The notes under the pieces: generated by a model
What the model was told of the DNA's origin: nothing
What the model saw: only the letters and a program-made list of their open reading frames with translations
Databases searched by the model: none
Position numbers and translations under genes: made by a program
Part shown: positions 61,896 through 64,000 of the stretch, one piece after another
How the letters are laid out: every line of letters starts with the position of its first letter
Numbering within the stretch: the stretch's first letter is position 1
DNA from: Algoriphagus terrigena DSM 22685
GTDB lineage: Bacteria; Bacteroidota; Bacteroidia; Cytophagales; Cyclobacteriaceae
DNA: 64,000 bases
Assembly (NCBI RefSeq): GCF_000429445.1
Contig: NZ_AUBW01000027.1
Location: 1-64,000, forward strand
Reading direction: 5' to 3'

Positions 61896-62603
61896 TTATT
61901 TGGCTTTTACTAACGTGCCCATGACATTGAAAATTTCCTTTCCCTCTTCAGTGGAGCCAACACTGGGAGCCAAAAAATGTAAAATTCCATCTGCATTTTC
62001 AATCTTAGCTACCCGATACATTTGAAACATTAGTCTAATAACGGTAGGTCTCTCTTTCCCAGGTAATAAAATGGTTCGTTCATGAAGATTGTAAATTTCG
62101 TCAAAATCTCCACCAAAATTACCGTTTTGCGACCAATAAATTGAATTGTCTTCTATCATTAGCTTGAGCATTTGCTCATCCTCTTTATTTTCGATGAAAG
62201 CTTTGTAGACCTTCCAAAACTCTCTTTGGGAATCCCTAGGGAAGTGCTTTACTTCTTCGGTCAGCCTTTCTAAACCTTTAATCTTTAAAGTTTCCGATGG
62301 TTGAATGACAATTTCTTCAATGTTTTCTTCCTCCAGAAAGTAATCTTCAATTTCTTTACTTTCTGTATTGAGTTCACTTTTGTTTCCATGTACTTCATCC
62401 CAATCGGGCGCAACTTCTCTAATTACGGCAATTGCCACAACTAGACACATTATTGTCCCTACTGTAATAATAATGTAAATAATCAATTTTTTCTTGCCCT
62501 TTGATTTCCACCTATCATTGATCCATTTGTATAATATTCTAATAAGAACAACAACCCCCAAAAGCAAAGCAGATCCCAAGAAACCTTCAACAAATATCTC
62601 CAT
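61896..62603 (-). CDS. Hypothetical membrane protein
   Basis: The 235-residue protein has two N-terminal membrane helices (about residues 7-26, FLGSALLLGVVVLIRILYKW, and 40-62, LIIYIIITVGTIMCLVVAIA) around a basic loop, then an acidic, mostly helical soluble domain (FPRDSQREFWKVYKAFIENK, NGNFGGDFDEIYNLHERTIL, TVIRLMFQMYRVAKI). I do not recognise the family. It lies between RhuM fragments on the same strand. Confidence 0.7.
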   Translation of the reverse strand: MEIFVEGFLGSALLLGVVVLIRILYKWINDRWKSKGKKKLIIYIIITVGTIMCLVVAIAVIREVAPDWDEVHGNKSELNTESKEIEDYFLEEENIEEIVIQPSETLKIKGLERLTEEVKHFPRDSQREFWKVYKAFIENKEDEQMLKLMIEDNSIYWSQNGNFGGDFDEIYNLHERTILLPGKERPTVIRLMFQMYRVAKIENADGILHFLAPSVGSTEEGKEIFNVMGTLVKAK

Positions 62604-62664
62604 TAATAAATGATGTAAATTTTAACTGTGCCAATCTAAATTTAAAAAATTAATTCCTAAAATT

Positions 62665-62982
62665 TTATCTTATTTGGTTTGATTTGACTCAATAACCAAC
62701 TGAAATGATTACGTCTAGATTGTAGTGCTTAATTACTTTTTCCTGAGTTTTCCCCGCTATGGCCCCATGTGGAGTGGTATGTCGGAATTCCCGACATACC
62801 ACTGGCTCTTCCAATTCCCCTTCCTTAAAAACATTTCGGATATGCTCAGTGATCGTACTTCTTCCCTTGCCAAAAAGCTCTGCAATTTGTTCTTGAGATA
62901 ACCACACCGTTTCCTGCTCAAACTTTACCTCGATTTGGGTCTGGCCGTCACTTCCCTGATATATTTCGATCTGGTTGTTCAT
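62665..62982 (-). pseudogene. RhuM-family N-terminal fragment
   Basis: The minus strand reads MNNQIEIYQGSDGQTQIEVK, FEQETVWLSQEQIAELFGKG (HTH), RSTITEHIRNVFKEGELEEP and KHYNLDVIISVGY, then TGA at 62689-62691 where RhuM proteins have Arg (CGA) before VKS. VKSNQ is still readable after the stop, then homology ends near 62665. RhuM proteins are about 330 residues, so two thirds are missing. It starts four bases after a ParD-like tail. Confidence 0.8.
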
Positions 62983-62985
62983 TTT

Positions 62986-63160
62986 TTACTTAAAATCTTG
63001 TTCATTTTTCCTTTTTCTGGCCTCTTCCAGTACCTCGGCCATTGTTTTGGTCGATAGGCCACTTTCCTCGCCTTTTATCAATTCATTTCTGAGCCAGGTA
63101 TTTTTCTCATAATCCGCAACTAGGTCCTTTTCAGATTTGATGATGGCACAAATTCGTAGT
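62986..63160 (-). pseudogene. ParD-like antitoxin, C-terminal fragment
   Basis: The minus strand reads LRICAIIKSEKDLVADYEKN, then TWLRNELIKGEESGLSTKTM and AEVLEEARKRKNEQDFK before a stop at 62986-62988. The pattern (ALRxxLIxGExSG...EEL..) matches the C-terminus of ParD/CopG antitoxins. The ribbon-helix-helix start is missing and the frame is closed upstream. No ParE is present. Confidence 0.5.
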
Positions 63161-63202
63161 TAATATTCACTTCTCCATAAGAAATCGTTGAAAGACTTGA
63201 AT

Positions 63203-63233
63203 GTCAAATTTGCCACAAACTGTGGCAAATTTG
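63203..63233. repeat. 14-bp perfect hairpin
   Basis: TCAAATTTGCCACA-AAC-TGTGGCAAATTTGA. It is in gene-free DNA upstream of the ParD-like fragment. It might be a terminator-like relic or an element end; the same sequence does not recur in the window. Confidence 0.7.
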
Positions 63234-63552
63234 AAAAGAACAACTATTAAATCATTGATCTGAAGCGTACGAAAGGTTTCTCTGACCGGATTCGGCATCC
63301 ATCCCCACAAGCCCGGAGTTATAGACGTTTAAATCCTTACCCGTTTCAGTTTTGAACAATCTCCTTGAAATCATAAGCCCGATTTCCAATAAAACGTCTA
63401 GAGTGTGCTAAACAGTTTGGACGAAATTATTAATTTGGTCTCAGGACAAGGCAGAAGTCCTTCTAACACACGAGAAATAGAGGTAATTCGGGCGACAGTG
63501 GACTCTCGTAACAACAGATGTTGAAATTATCTCCAAAAAACTAGAACAACTG
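63234..63552. other. Intergenic with remnant shared with 37.1 kb
   Basis: 63407-63474 encodes LNSLDEIINLVSGQGRSPS and is related to 37110-37177 (LDSLAKITILLSRQGKNPS). The rest holds no recognisable gene. Confidence 0.5.
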
Positions 63553-64000
63553 ATGATATTCAAAGATAGACTTGACGAAAAAAGGAAACTAATAAGACCT
63601 GAAATTGACAGACTTATAGACATTGCTTGGGAAAAGCAAGCCCATAAAGGTGATTTGCTTCTATTCCACGTTAATGGGTTTTACCAAGAAGATATGCTAA
63701 TATGGAATGAAAGTCATCCAGAAAGTAAGCTCAATCCTCACGTAATTGGTCCAGGTGCCGAAGGACACTCGGAACAATCTCATTATTCATTTATTCATAA
63801 ATATAGAACGACAAATATTTCGAATTTGACTTATCCCGAGTACTTAAAACTCCACGATTGGACACAAGAAAGAAACAAAGAAATTGAAGAGCTTGTAGAC
63901 ATTGAAGAAACATCAATACAACTTGAAATGCTTATTTATCTCAAATTTTGGGAAGCTGATATGATTATTAAGAAACTATATCAGTTTGCAAGGGCGTTGA
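63553..64000 (+). CDS. Hypothetical protein (partial, runs off window)
   Basis: At least 149 codons are open from the ATG at 63553 (MIFKDRLDEKRKLIRPEIDR); the frame can be read further upstream to about 63480 (VTTDVEIISKKLEQL). The product is helical and charged, with GDLLLFHVNGFYQEDMLIWN and HVIGPGAEGHSEQSHYSFIH. No family recognised. AT-rich like the other accessory genes. Confidence 0.6.
   Translation, partial: MIFKDRLDEKRKLIRPEIDRLIDIAWEKQAHKGDLLLFHVNGFYQEDMLIWNESHPESKLNPHVIGPGAEGHSEQSHYSFIHKYRTTNISNLTYPEYLKLHDWTQERNKEIEELVDIEETSIQLEMLIYLKFWEADMIIKKLYQFARAL

Overview
The window looks like the chromosome of a Bacteroidota bacterium, most likely a Cytophagia-type organism related to Algoriphagus or Cyclobacterium. 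The evidence is a SusC/SusD pair under an ECF sigma/FecR switch, DUF6266 proteins, LytS/LytTR regulation, SPII lipoproteins with short Bacteroidota-type signal peptides, and many intergenic palindromic repeats. This placement is inferred from gene content only. I saw no rRNA, tRNA or CRISPR array.

Layout. 0-11 kb: the 3' end of a KilA-N gene, a small lipoprotein, a Rcp1-type response regulator and a giant 12-PAS/1-GAF soluble histidine kinase, then repeat-rich DNA with a DUF559 nuclease gene split by a 93-bp insertion and an intact KilA-N gene. 11-14.6 kb: an AT-rich run of single unrelated genes (DUF6438-like, DUF4259, DUF3916-like, decayed lipoproteins) separated by linkers sharing AAAATGGCG. 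14.8-17 kb: a chimeric remnant in which the N-terminus of a lantibiotic dehydratase is joined to the C-terminal part of a type I restriction HsdR. 17.4-21.3 kb: a compact module of HTH-like protein, two DUF6266-type proteins, DUF5675, a membrane/coiled-coil protein and a holin-like protein. 21.6-24.2 kb: a chromate operon (ChrB-AraC fusion, second ChrB, ChrA, remnant of an exported protein). 24.4-26.5 kb: metY and an alpha/beta hydrolase.

27-36.9 kb: a polysaccharide-utilisation-type operon (ECF sigma, FecR, SusC, SusD, two sulfatases) ending at a strong terminator. 37-41.9 kb: DUF416 and GrpB genes, then about 1.7 kb of nested repeats including a palindromic MITE-like element, then a MarR regulator with a perfect operator, a rifampin ADP-ribosyltransferase and a DHFR-like reductase. 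42-46 kb: serine hydrolase plus LytTR/LytS two-component operon. 46-53 kb: TetR-controlled RND efflux pump (adaptor, permease, outer-membrane factor) with recurring CTAACA-type operators.

53-59 kb: small stress and detoxification genes (DUF1905/OmdA, two VOC proteins, two AraC regulators, epoxide hydrolase, a DHFR-like gene with an in-frame stop, SRPBCC protein). 59-64 kb: a decayed defence or addiction-type zone with three RhuM fragments, a ParD-like tail, an orphan HipB-like repressor divergent from an intact class II Fic protein, and a hypothetical gene running off the right edge.

The best candidates for something undescribed are the DUF6266/DUF5675/holin-like module, the Fic/HipB unit whose Fic start codon lies in an inverted repeat and which sits between RhuM fragments, and the small mobile palindromic elements (93-bp in-frame insertion in DUF559; 166-bp MITE nested in another repeat).
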